From Shewanella sp. MTB7 (GTDB lineage: Bacteria; Pseudomonadota; Gammaproteobacteria; Enterobacterales; Shewanellaceae), in contig NZ_CP085636.1 in the NCBI RefSeq assembly GCF_027571385.1, positions 1,922,001 through 1,986,000 on the forward strand: a DNA stretch of 64,000 bases. Direction: 5' to 3'. Each line of letters begins with the position of its first letter. Position 1 is the stretch's first letter. The notes beneath the pieces were generated by a model. It was not told where the DNA came from. It did no database searches and was given only the letters and a program-made list of their open reading frames with translations. Shown here piece after piece: positions 27,239-35,654 of this stretch. The position numbers and the translations under genes were made by a program.

Positions 27239-28255
27239 ATGTCTAACTTTCGCGTTATAGGGATTGATTTAGGTAAAAGCACATTTCATCTTATTGCTCA
27301 TGACTATGCCGGGAGGGAAGTGCTTCGTAAGAAATTAACCAGACCGAGGCTGATTCAATTTTTATCCATTCAAGAGCCAACCATCATTGCAATGGAAGCC
27401 TGTGGTGGCTGCCATTGGCTTGCTAGAAAATGTGAGTCATATGGTCATCAAGTTAAATTGATCCCCGCTCAATATGTAAAACCTTACGTTAAAACTCACA
27501 AAAATGACTTCATTGATGCAGATGCCATTGCTGAAGCGGCAATGAGGCCCAGCATGAGATTCACATCACCAAAAAGTGAAACCGCACAAGTCGCCACTGT
27601 CATTCGTCGTATACGTTCGGGCTACATCAAAGAAAGAACTGCCAGCATGAATAGAATTGGCTCTATGTTGCTTGAGTTTGGTATGAGCTTTCCTAGAGGC
27701 CATGCCCATATGAAAAAGCTGTTCCAATGGCTAGCAGATAAAGGTGAACCGATCCCTTTAACATTGATGGTCGAGTTGCAGGAGTTACATGAATACTACA
27801 AACATCTGAACGAATTAATAAAAAAACAAGATAAGAAATTGCAGTTGTTACTTAATGAAAACCCATTAATGCAGTTACTACAGTCAATACCTGGTGTAGG
27901 GCCAATGACAGCTGCTTGTTGCTTATCAAATGTAGGGAACGCATCAGATTTTAAGAATGGCCGAAATTTTGCTGCTTGGATTGGTCTGGTTCCGTTTCAA
28001 TACTCCACAGGGGGAAAGACAAGAATGCTTGGCATTTCTAAACGGGGTAATAAAGAACTGCGAGAATTGTTTGTTGATGCCGCACGAGTCATTGTGTCAA
28101 GGCCTGAGACATCTGAACGGTATTTTGGTCATTGGTTAACAGAGTTAAGAATGAGGAAACCGTTCAATGTTGCGGTTGTCGCATTAGCAAATAAATTAGC
28201 GCGTATAGCTTGGTCAGTAATGACAAGCCAGAAAGCGTTTGAGTTAAGAGTTTAA
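27239..28255 (+). CDS. IS110-family (IS1111 group) DEDD transposase/recombinase
   Basis: A 338-residue recombinase. The N-terminal RuvC-like DEDD domain shows VIGIDLGKSTFH, AMEACGGCHW and KNDFIDADAIAEA. The C-terminal Tnp_20 domain has LLQSIPGVGPMTA, the RNFAAWIGLVP segment and GNKELRELFV around the catalytic serine. I chose the ATG at 27239 because AAGAGG precedes it at 8 bp; a GTG nine bases upstream is possible. Proteins of this family use an element-encoded structured RNA to choose the target. The frame is intact, so the element may be active. Confidence 0.95.
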   Translation: MSNFRVIGIDLGKSTFHLIAHDYAGREVLRKKLTRPRLIQFLSIQEPTIIAMEACGGCHWLARKCESYGHQVKLIPAQYVKPYVKTHKNDFIDADAIAEAAMRPSMRFTSPKSETAQVATVIRRIRSGYIKERTASMNRIGSMLLEFGMSFPRGHAHMKKLFQWLADKGEPIPLTLMVELQELHEYYKHLNELIKKQDKKLQLLLNENPLMQLLQSIPGVGPMTAACCLSNVGNASDFKNGRNFAAWIGLVPFQYSTGGKTRMLGISKRGNKELRELFVDAARVIVSRPETSERYFGHWLTELRMRKPFNVAVVALANKLARIAWSVMTSQKAFELRV

Positions 28256-28257
28256 AT

Positions 28258-28481
28258 CGAGTTACTACCGAGTTTGCAGATGATAAAAATAGATGACAAA
28301 ACGGTTAGACCACCAGATTGAAGACCTGATGGACAGAACAGCAATTAATATGCTTTCTCGTTTTTGAGGACAATCTGGCGCGGATCTCATCGTAGAGCTG
28401 GGACTAATGAAGGTCTCAATAGACTCTGAATACATTAGCGCAAACCAACTCCTGTTATCTTGCTTTATTATTTGCAATAAC
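28258..28481 (+). ncRNA. Candidate bridge/seek RNA region in the right end of the IS1111 element
   Basis: This is about 225 bp of non-coding DNA between the transposase stop and the right inverted repeat. In the IS1111 group the guide RNA is encoded at this end. Short complementary segments are visible (for example CCAGATTG near 28312 and CAATCTGG near 28370), consistent with a folded RNA. I did not compute a fold, and the guide loops are not assigned. Confidence 0.45.
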
Positions 28482-28561
28482 GGGGCGTACCATACATTTT
28501 GTCCAAAACCTTCCTAGAATCACTCAATCTCTGAGTGATTACCAAGGGACTTTGTCGTACA

Positions 28562-29036
28562 AAACCTAAATCGAAGAGATAAACAATCAGGTGTGAATGC
28601 GGCTATGACCTTCGACAGCAAGGCGAGGTTTTACAGGGTGAAACTCTTCGAGCGGGAGATAGGGATATCGAACTGGCCTTTTAACAGGGAGGTTATTGGC
28701 TGTCGTAGAGGCTATAGGGATTGAGCTTGCAACGATATCCCTATCTTAATGCCAGTTCAGCATCCATGCTTCTCGTTCGTTAGCTTGAAGCTATGCTTCA
28801 CTCACCGTGTCATAGAAGTATTTACACATAAGGGGCGTTCATTCACATCAGTGTGATCACGACATTCGTATATCCATATACAGCATATTCTGCAAGCAAT
28901 AGATATCAACGAAGCTATGCCTATCTGGCAATAACCAAATACGAATTTAGCTAAATGAACCCAAGCTAAAAAGATATTTGAAACTTGCTATTAGGCAAGT
29001 CAGCAAGTTTCTGTCCAAAAATGAGATAGCTACTAA
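28562..29036 (+). repeat. Structured repeat, copy R2 with extended tail
   Basis: Begins CCTAAATCGAAGAGATAAAC, contains an AGGGATTGAGCTTGCAACG block at about 28717 and ends with CTGCAAGCAATAG...AAAAAGATATTTGAAACTTG. It carries an extra inverted pair, AGATAGGGATATCG (28659) and CGATATCCCTATCT (28733). It is in tandem with R3. A separate small hairpin (AATCACTCA/TGAGTGATT) lies just before it at 28519-28540. Confidence 0.72.
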
Positions 29037-29039
29037 AAG

Positions 29040-29290
29040 AACCTAAATCGAAGAGATAAATAATAAGGTGTAGATGCGGGTGAGGGCGTTGGTGGCATGG
29101 ATGCCACCGTCGAGCTTACAGGGATTGTACTTGCAGCGTCCCTCAGAAGTATCTGCACATCAGCCTGCTGCAAGCAATAAACACCAATTTAGCTATGGTA
29201 TTAGTTAAATCACACAAGTACCAAACCAGCCCAATGAACCCAATCAAAAAAGATATTTGAAACTTGTTATCTGACAAGTAATAGCCTTAT
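29040..29290 (+). repeat. Structured repeat, copy R3
   Basis: The same blocks as R2 in a shorter form: CCTAAATCGAAGAGATAAAT, a perfect hairpin GGTGGCATGGATGCCACC (29091-29108), AGGGATTGTACTTGCAGCG, AGAAGTATCTGCACAT, and the AAAAGATATTTGAAACTTG tail. The hairpin arms differ from those in R1 but stay complementary. Confidence 0.75.
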
Positions 29291-29298
29291 TAGTCAAA

Positions 29299-29329
29299 AA
29301 ACAAAAAGCCACCCTAAAAAGGGTGGCTT
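29299..29329 (-). terminator. Terminator of ettA
   Basis: On the minus strand AAGCCACCC-ttttt-GGGTGGCTTTTTG, located 37 bp past the ettA stop. Confidence 0.85.
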
Positions 29330-29365
29330 AACTATTTCACACTGTACAGTATGCTGAGCTACTCG

Positions 29366-31030
29366 CTAACTCATGCGCTTGTACTTAAGGCGATGTGGCT
29401 CAACCACATCCGTCCCCATGGTTTCTTTTAACCACGTTGAGTACTCGGTGTAGTTACCTTCGTAGAAGTTCACTTTACCTTCATCGCGATAATCAAGGAT
29501 ATGAGTGGCGATTCTATCGAGGAACCAACGGTCGTGAGAGATGACCATGGCACAACCTGGGAACTCAAGTAGTGCTTCTTCCAATGCGCGCAAAGTTTCA
29601 ACGTCTAAGTCGTTGGTTGGCTCATCGAGTAACAGTACGTTACCGCCCGCTTGTAGCAGCTTAGCTAAGTGGACTCGGTTACGCTCACCACCCGATAGAG
29701 TGCCAATGATCTTTTGCTGATCGCCACCGCGAAAGTTAAATCGCCCCACATAGGCACGGCTCGGCACTTCGGTGTTGTTGATACGCATGATATCAAGTCC
29801 GCCAGAGATCTCCTGCCAAACCGTATTCTTGTCGTTCATCGAATCACGGAACTGTTCAACTGAAGCAATCTGTACAGATTCACCGAGTTCTACGGTGCCG
29901 CTGTCAGGTTGCTCTGCGCCTGAGATCATCTTAAATAGGGTCGATTTACCCGCGCCGTTTGCGCCGATAATGCCGACAATCGCGCCTTTAGGCACATTGA
30001 AACTTAGGTTATCAATCAGGACGCGATCACCATAAGACTTAGTCAGATTGTTGATTTCGATAACCTTATCACCCAGACGTGGTCCTGGTGGAATAAAGAG
30101 CTCGTTAGTTTCATTACGCTTTTGGTAATCGTTAGTGTTAAGTTCTTCAAAACGCGCCATACGTGCTTTGCCTTTAGACTGACGTCCTTTAGCACCTTGA
30201 CGTACCCACTCAAGTTCTTTTTGAATGGTCTTTTGACGTGCGCTTTGAGTGGCCGATTCTTGGGTCAAACGAGCATCTTTCTGCTCAAGCCAAGAGGAGT
30301 AGTTACCTTCCCACGGAATACCTTCACCACGGTCGAGTTCTAAGATCCAGCCAGCGGCATTATCCAAGAAATATCTATCGTGGGTAATGGCCACAACAGT
30401 GCCAGCGTAATCTTGTAAGAAGCGCTCAAGCCAAGCGACAGACTCTGCATCTAAATGGTTGGTCGGCTCATCGAGTAACAGCATGTCCGGCTTTTCGAGT
30501 AGCAGGCGGCAGATGGCCACACGACGACGCTCACCACCGGAGAGTACTGCAATCTTTTCATCCCAGTCAGGGAGGCGCAGTGCATTGGCGGCGCGCTCTA
30601 AGATGTTATCTAAATTATGCGCATCTTGGGACTGAATAATGGCTTCGAGTTGACCCTGCTCTTTGGCAAGGGCGTCGAAATCCGCATCAGGTTCAGCATA
30701 CAGTGCATAAACTTCATCTAAACGAGTCAGTGCGTTTTTAGCTATCGATACTGCTTCCTCAACGGCTTCACGAACCGTTTGATTTTCATCGAGTTTAGGC
30801 TCTTGAGGCAAGTAACCTATTTTGAGATCTTGCATTGGGCGAGCTTCGCCCTCAATGTCAGTATCAATACCGGCCATAATGCGAAGCAGGGTAGATTTAC
30901 CTGAACCGTTCAGGCCTAGAACACCAATTTTTGCACCGGGGAAAAAGCTTAAGGAGATATCTTTAAGGATCTGCTTCTTAGGCGGAACAATCTTGCCAAC
31001 CCTAAGCATGCTGTATACAAACTGAGCCAT
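29366..31030 (-). CDS. ettA: Energy-dependent translational throttle protein EttA (ABC-F ATPase)
   Basis: A cytoplasmic ABC-F protein that binds the ribosomal E site and gates entry into elongation according to ATP/ADP level. Two ABC modules are complete: Walker A GLNGSGKST and GANGAGKST, signature LSGGERRR and LSGGERNR, and Walker B LLLDEPTNHLD and LLLDEPTNDLD, with the arm and P-site tether between. I chose MAQFVYSMLRVGKIVPPKK at 31030 as the start by alignment with E. coli EttA, giving 554 residues; the frame extends 7 codons further. It is divergent from glyA across the 207-bp repeat array. Confidence 0.96.
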   Translation of the reverse strand: MAQFVYSMLRVGKIVPPKKQILKDISLSFFPGAKIGVLGLNGSGKSTLLRIMAGIDTDIEGEARPMQDLKIGYLPQEPKLDENQTVREAVEEAVSIAKNALTRLDEVYALYAEPDADFDALAKEQGQLEAIIQSQDAHNLDNILERAANALRLPDWDEKIAVLSGGERRRVAICRLLLEKPDMLLLDEPTNHLDAESVAWLERFLQDYAGTVVAITHDRYFLDNAAGWILELDRGEGIPWEGNYSSWLEQKDARLTQESATQSARQKTIQKELEWVRQGAKGRQSKGKARMARFEELNTNDYQKRNETNELFIPPGPRLGDKVIEINNLTKSYGDRVLIDNLSFNVPKGAIVGIIGANGAGKSTLFKMISGAEQPDSGTVELGESVQIASVEQFRDSMNDKNTVWQEISGGLDIMRINNTEVPSRAYVGRFNFRGGDQQKIIGTLSGGERNRVHLAKLLQAGGNVLLLDEPTNDLDVETLRALEEALLEFPGCAMVISHDRWFLDRIATHILDYRDEGKVNFYEGNYTEYSTWLKETMGTDVVEPHRLKYKRMS

Positions 31031-31115
31031 GATTTTCATCTTCTGTGACATACAATGGCAATGATTCTACTTGATTAAAACGGGAAGCTAAACAGGGTTA
31101 AGCGGCTTTATATTA

Positions 31116-31807
31116 GATATCTCATCTAACGATGAGAAGTGCTCAATGGAAACTGCAAGGAATTTCATGTTCCAAGTACTGTGATTGTGATCCATGGCTG
31201 CATGTAGATTATCTATGTGTGATTAACGGTCAAAATGAAAAAGAGTGTTTTCTATAATGACTATCAAAGTAATGGCTTAATGGGATTTTCGAGACAAAAC
31301 AGGTAGAAATGTTGATGGATATCTCATCTCATCTAACGATGAGAAGTGCTCAATGGAAACTGCAAGGAATTTCATGTTCCAAGTACTGTGATTGTGATCC
31401 ATGGCTGCATGTAGATTATCTATGTGTGATTAACGGTCAAAATGAAAAAGAGTGTTTTCTATAATGACTATCAAAGTAATGGCTTAATGGGATTTTCGAG
31501 ACAAAACAGGTAGAAATGTTGATGGATATCTCATCTCATCTAACGATGAGAAGTGCTCAATGGAAACTGCAAGGAATTTCATGTTCCAAGTACTGTGATT
31601 GTGATCCATGGCTGCATGTAGATTATCTATGTGTGATTAACGGTCAAAATGAAAAAGAGTGTTTTCTATAATGACTATCAAAGTAATGGCTTAATGGGAT
31701 TTTCGAGACAAAACAGGTAGAAATGTTGATGGATATCTCATCTCATCTAACGATGAGAAGTGCTCAATGGAAACTGCAAGGAATTTCATGTTCCAAGTAC
31801 TGTAATT
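31116..31807 (+). repeat. 207-bp tandem repeat array, about 3.3 copies, upstream of glyA
   Basis: The segment CATCTAACGATGAGAAGTGC recurs at 31123, 31330, 31537 and 31744, exactly 207 bp apart. Copies 1-3 are almost identical over the full unit. Copy 4 stops matching at about 31807, after GTACTGTAATTGTGATC. Each full unit has a CTCATC-taac-GATGAG hairpin, a GGAATTTCATGTTCC inverted repeat and a perfect TATAAT in TTTTCTATAATGAC. There is no ORF of size. The array sits between the divergent ettA and glyA starts. Confidence 0.95.
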
Positions 31808-31871
31808 GTGATCAAATGCGCTGTAGAATACCGCGCAACCCTACTATAAGAATTTACAGCTGGAGTAAGAA

Positions 31872-33128
31872 ATGCTGAAAAAAGATATGAATATCGCGGA
31901 CTTTGATCCACAACTGTTTCAAGCGATTCAAGATGAAACTCGTCGTCAAGAAGAGCATATCGAACTTATTGCTTCAGAAAATTACGCCAGTCCACGTGTT
32001 CTGGAAGCTCAAGGTTCTCAGTTAACGAATAAGTACGCCGAAGGTTACCCTGGTAAGCGTTACTATGGTGGTTGTGAACATGTTGATATTGTTGAGGAAT
32101 TAGCTATTTCTCGTGCTAAAGAATTGTTTGGTGCAACTTACGCAAACGTGCAACCTCACTCAGGTTCACAGGCTAACGCTGCTGTATTTATGGCACTGCT
32201 TAATGGTGGCGATACAGTACTGGGCATGAGCTTGGCCCACGGTGGTCACTTGACTCACGGCTCTCACGTAAGCTTCTCTGGCAAGTTATATAATGCAGTT
32301 CAATATGGTATTGACGAAACGACGGGTAAGATTGATTACGCCGAAGTTGAACGTCTTGCAGTTGAGCATAAGCCAAAGATGATCATCGCAGGTTTCAGCG
32401 CTTACTCTGGTATTATTGATTGGGGCAAGTTCCGTGAAATTGCTGACAAAGTTGGTGCTTATTTGTTTGTCGATATGGCTCACGTAGCAGGGCTAGTCGC
32501 TGCGGGCATCTACCCGAATCCACTCCCACATGCGCACGTTGTAACAACAACGACCCATAAGACATTAGCCGGCCCTCGTGGTGGACTTATTCTGTCTGCA
32601 ATCGATGATGAAGCTATCTACAAGAAGCTTAACTCAGCGGTATTCCCAGGTGGCCAAGGTGGTCCTTTGATGCACGTTATCGCCGCTAAAGCGGTGGCAT
32701 TTAAAGAAGCACTAGAGCCTGAGTTTACAACGTACCAAGAGCAAGTGGTTGTTAATGCTCAGGCGATGGCTAACACCTTTATTGAACGTGGTTATGATGT
32801 GGTATCAGGTGGTACTGATAACCATCTATTCCTGCTTGACTTGATCGCTAAAGATATCACAGGTAAAGATGCCGATGCGGCGCTAGGTCTTGCTAACATT
32901 ACGGTAAACAAGAACTCAGTACCAAACGATCCACGCTCACCATTTGTGACCTCAGGTCTTCGAATTGGCTCGCCAGCGATTACTCGTCGTGGCTTTAAAG
33001 AAGAGCAGTCAGTCGAGTTAACTCACTGGATGTGTGATGTGTTAGATGACATTACTAATGAAGGTACAATTGAACGTGTTAAGAAGCAGGTTCTTGAATT
33101 GTGCGCTAAGTTCCCTGTTTACGGTTAA
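31872..33128 (+). CDS. glyA: Serine hydroxymethyltransferase
   Basis: A 418-residue PLP enzyme, one residue longer than E. coli GlyA. It converts serine plus tetrahydrofolate to glycine plus 5,10-methylene-THF and is the main source of one-carbon units. The PLP-lysine motif [14 protein letters not shown] is intact (lysine near 229), as are the folate-side residues early in the chain ([20 protein letters not shown]). An RBS (TGGAG) precedes the ATG and a terminator follows. Its 5' region carries the unusual 207-bp repeats, so transcription may start from several repeated promoters. Confidence 0.98.
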   Translation: MLKKDMNIADFDPQLFQAIQDETRRQEEHIELIASENYASPRVLEAQGSQLTNKYAEGYPGKRYYGGCEHVDIVEELAISRAKELFGATYANVQPHSGSQANAAVFMALLNGGDTVLGMSLAHGGHLTHGSHVSFSGKLYNAVQYGIDETTGKIDYAEVERLAVEHKPKMIIAGFSAYSGIIDWGKFREIADKVGAYLFVDMAHVAGLVAAGIYPNPLPHAHVVTTTTHKTLAGPRGGLILSAIDDEAIYKKLNSAVFPGGQGGPLMHVIAAKAVAFKEALEPEFTTYQEQVVVNAQAMANTFIERGYDVVSGGTDNHLFLLDLIAKDITGKDADAALGLANITVNKNSVPNDPRSPFVTSGLRIGSPAITRRGFKEEQSVELTHWMCDVLDDITNEGTIERVKKQVLELCAKFPVYG

Positions 33129-33156
33129 CCTTAAGGGTTAAATCAGGTAAACTTCG

Positions 33157-33183
33157 ATGGCCGCTTTTTAGCGGTCATTTTTG
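33157..33183 (+). terminator. Terminator of glyA
   Basis: ATGGCCGC-ttttta-GCGGTCAT (one G-U pair) followed by TTTTT. Confidence 0.85.
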
Positions 33184-33210
33184 TATCTGACGATTGTGAT
33201 CAAGTAAATG

Positions 33211-33231
33211 TCGACTCTAAATTAGAGTCGA
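33211..33231. promoter_or_regulatory. Perfect 10+1+10 palindrome upstream of nrdR
   Basis: TCGACTCTAA-A-TTAGAGTCGA, with a further half-site ACTCTAAT just downstream (33233-33240). It lies 46 bp before the nrdR start, in the promoter region. It could be an operator or a structured leader. It does not match the NrdR box that I know (ACACWATATATTGTGT-like). Confidence 0.5.
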
Positions 33232-33276
33232 GACTCTAATTAATTATTTTTATTATATTTTCCTGCTGGAGGCTCA

Positions 33277-33726
33277 ATGCATTGTCCATTTTGCAGCGCA
33301 ACTGATACTAAGGTAATCGATTCCCGTTTAGTGGCTGATGGCCATCAAGTCAGGCGTCGTCGAGAGTGCGTCGAGTGTCATGAACGATTTACTACCTTTG
33401 AAGGCGCCGAGTTAGTCATGCCTCGGGTAGTCAAGCAAGACGGTAGCCGTCAGCCTTTCGATGAAGAAAAATTACGCGGTGGCATGCTTAGAGCGGTCGA
33501 AAAACGTCCAGTTTCTATGGAGCAAATTGAGTTGGCTCTGACCAAAATTAAGTCAACGCTTCGTGGGACAGGTGAACGAGAGGTTAAATCAGAAATGATA
33601 GGTAATCTGATGATGGATCAGTTAATCAATCTTGATAAGGTAGCCTATATACGTTTTGCCTCTGTGTATCGTGCATTTGAAGATGTTTCTGAGTTTGGCG
33701 ATGCCATCGCTAACCTACAAAAATAA
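33277..33726 (+). CDS. nrdR: Transcriptional repressor NrdR
   Basis: A 149-residue regulator of ribonucleotide reductase genes. The N-terminal zinc ribbon has the cysteine pairs MHCPFC and [13 protein letters not shown]; the rest is an ATP-cone that senses ATP/dATP. An RBS (GCTGGAGG) precedes the ATG. It heads the conserved nrdR-rib-nusB-thiL-pgpA run, as in most gammaproteobacteria. Confidence 0.98.
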   Translation: MHCPFCSATDTKVIDSRLVADGHQVRRRRECVECHERFTTFEGAELVMPRVVKQDGSRQPFDEEKLRGGMLRAVEKRPVSMEQIELALTKIKSTLRGTGEREVKSEMIGNLMMDQLINLDKVAYIRFASVYRAFEDVSEFGDAIANLQK

Positions 33727-33772
33727 ATGAATCTATTGAACGTGTGTGAATCATCTCAAGGTTGAGAGCTTT

Positions 33773-34909
33773 ATGTGGTCTATAGAAGATATTGAAATGA
33801 TGAGTCGTGCTATTAAGCTGGCACGCAAAGGGTCATACACCACTCGCCCAAACCCGTGTGTGGGGTGCGTGATAACCAAAGATGGTCAATTAATCGGTGA
33901 AGGCTTTCACATTAAAGCGGGAGGTCCTCACGCTGAGGTGCATGCTCTGGCGATGGCCAATCGTGATACTGAATTAGGTGCAAAAGGTGGCACCGCCTAT
34001 GTCACGTTGGAGCCTTGTAGCCATTATGGCCGCACACCGCCGTGTGCCGAAGCGTTAATTAGAAATCAAGTGGCGCGAGTCGTTGTCGCCGTCGAAGATC
34101 CTAACCCACAAGTATCAGGACGGGGGATTGCCATGCTCAGAGAGGCTGGCATTCAAGTCGATGTTGGCTTGCTTAAAGATGAAGCCCGACGGATCAACCC
34201 AGGTTTTATGAAGCGAATGGAGACAGGTTTACCTTGGGTAACGGTTAAATTAGCCTCGAGTCTTGATGGTAAAACGGCGCTATCAAATGGTGTCTCTAAA
34301 TGGATAACGGGTCCAGAAGCTCGCCGTGATGTACAGAGATTACGTGCACGACATTGTGCGTTAGTTACAGGCGTTGAAACCGTATTAGCCGATAACCCAT
34401 CACTGAATGTTCGTTATAGTGAGCTGGGTTATGTGGCAGATAAACTTAGCGCAACAGAGTTGCACCAGCCCTTGCGAGTCGTACTCGATAGTCGTGCTCG
34501 TTTGACTACCGACTTAACCTTGTTTGCTGTTGATAGTCCGCTCCTCTTGGTCTCCTGTGTGGATTATCCTGATTCTGAACAAGCTAAGTGGCCCGCTTAT
34601 GTCAGCCAGACTACATTGTCTTCTGATGAGTCTGGACGGGTGAGTTTAAGGGCGCTTTTTGAATTTCTTGGTAAGCGTTGTAACTCAGTGCTTATCGAAG
34701 CGGGTGCCACCTTAGCGGGCAGCGTTATCGCACAAGGCCATGGTGATGAGTTGGTGCTCTACCAGGCGATGAAAATTTTAGGCTCCAGTGGCCGTAACCT
34801 AATCACACTTCCAGATTATGATGTTATGTCAGACGCGCCGAAGATTAAGCTCATAGACGAACGTAAAGTTGGGGCTGATACCCGCTTAACATTAGATATA
34901 AGGTCATAA
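33773..34909 (+). CDS. ribD: Bifunctional diaminohydroxyphosphoribosylaminopyrimidine deaminase / 5-amino-6-(5-phosphoribosylamino)uracil reductase
   Basis: Catalyses the deamination and the NADPH-dependent reduction that follow GTP ring opening in riboflavin synthesis. The N-terminal deaminase zinc site is complete (PHAEVHAL and EPCSHYGRTPPC). The C-terminal reductase begins near VTVKLASSLDGKTALSNGVS. I chose the ATG at 33773, giving 378 residues, because E. coli RibD aligns from there; an in-frame GTG at 33746 would add 9 residues. Four bases separate its stop from ribE, so the genes are coupled. Confidence 0.97.
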   Translation: MWSIEDIEMMSRAIKLARKGSYTTRPNPCVGCVITKDGQLIGEGFHIKAGGPHAEVHALAMANRDTELGAKGGTAYVTLEPCSHYGRTPPCAEALIRNQVARVVVAVEDPNPQVSGRGIAMLREAGIQVDVGLLKDEARRINPGFMKRMETGLPWVTVKLASSLDGKTALSNGVSKWITGPEARRDVQRLRARHCALVTGVETVLADNPSLNVRYSELGYVADKLSATELHQPLRVVLDSRARLTTDLTLFAVDSPLLLVSCVDYPDSEQAKWPAYVSQTTLSSDESGRVSLRALFEFLGKRCNSVLIEAGATLAGSVIAQGHGDELVLYQAMKILGSSGRNLITLPDYDVMSDAPKIKLIDERKVGADTRLTLDIRS

Positions 34910-34913
34910 AGTC

Positions 34914-35576
34914 ATGTTTACTGGGATCATTGAATCAGTAGGTTTATTGCGTAAAATTGAACGGCGTGGTGATGATATTCGTCTTACTGTTGCCAGTGGA
35001 AAGTTAGATCTGAGTGATGTACGCCTTGGTGACAGTATTGCCACTAACGGTGTGTGTCTGACGGTTGTTGAGTGCATGAGTGATGGTTACGTTGCCGATA
35101 TCTCTGCCGAAACCGTTAACTTAACCGGTTTTGCTCATTATCAGGTTGGCCGTAAGGTTAATTTAGAAAAAGCAGTAACGCCGACGACTCGCTTAGGTGG
35201 GCACATGGTCAGTGGTCATGTCGATGGCGTAGCCAGTATCGATGACAGGCAATACCGGGGGAAGGCGATTGAGTTTTGGCTTACTGCCCCAGCCAGTCTG
35301 GCGCGTTACATTGCTCATAAAGGATCAATCACCATCGACGGTGTCAGTTTAACGGTTAATGAAGTAAAAAATAACCGTTTCAGATTGACTATAGTGCCTC
35401 ACACCGCAGGGGAAACGACGTTAGTTGATCTTAAGGCGGGGGACTCGGTGAATATTGAAGTTGACCTTATTGCACGGCATCTTGAACGCTTAATTAGTTA
35501 TGCCAGTGATAAGGTTGAGGTTCCTGCGTCGAATGTGACCATGGATCTGTTAGCTCGCTCAGGTTTTTTACGTTAG
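34914..35576 (+). CDS. ribE: Riboflavin synthase alpha subunit
   Basis: A 220-residue enzyme that dismutates two molecules of 6,7-dimethyl-8-ribityllumazine into riboflavin and the ArP precursor. Both internal barrel repeats are visible: MFTGIIESVG...GVCLTV and LGGHMVSGHVDGVA...VSLTVNEV. It lies inside the rib operon. The name ribE follows the usage in which the alpha synthase is ribE and lumazine synthase is ribH; E. coli calls it ribC. I looked for an FMN riboswitch upstream of this and the next gene and saw none. Confidence 0.97.
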   Translation: MFTGIIESVGLLRKIERRGDDIRLTVASGKLDLSDVRLGDSIATNGVCLTVVECMSDGYVADISAETVNLTGFAHYQVGRKVNLEKAVTPTTRLGGHMVSGHVDGVASIDDRQYRGKAIEFWLTAPASLARYIAHKGSITIDGVSLTVNEVKNNRFRLTIVPHTAGETTLVDLKAGDSVNIEVDLIARHLERLISYASDKVEVPASNVTMDLLARSGFLR

Positions 35577-35654
35577 AGACTGGTAAACACCAGCAATAAC
35601 AGATTAACTATTTGTATTAGAATTCCTTTAGAACTAAAACATTAAGGCCTTACA

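Larger units (their letters stand above)
27175..28493 (+). mobile_element. IS110-family insertion sequence, IS1111 group
   Basis: Perfect 12-bp inverted repeats ATGGTACGCCCC (27175-27186) and GGGGCGTACCAT (28482-28493) enclose one DEDD transposase. Short inverted repeats near the ends, a short left non-coding end (about 50 bp) and a long right one (about 225 bp) are features of the IS1111 subgroup. In that subgroup the true tips lie a few bases outside the inverted repeats. No target duplication is visible. The element sits about 75 bp after an attC-like site; some IS1111 elements target attC. Confidence 0.9.

Noticed and set aside
23663..29365. Integron integrase, phage integrase or toxin-antitoxin genes in the island
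   Set aside because: No frame in this stretch encodes a tyrosine recombinase or a recognised toxin or antitoxin. The only recombinase is the IS1111 transposase.
31116..31807. CRISPR-like array
   Set aside because: The repeating unit is 207 bp and contiguous, with no short repeat/variable spacer pattern and no cas genes.
35577..35654. FMN riboswitch before ribBA (or ribE)
   Set aside because: The conserved AGGGGCGGGG...CCACCGGCGGT pattern is absent. The gap only holds a small CTGGT/ACCAG hairpin.
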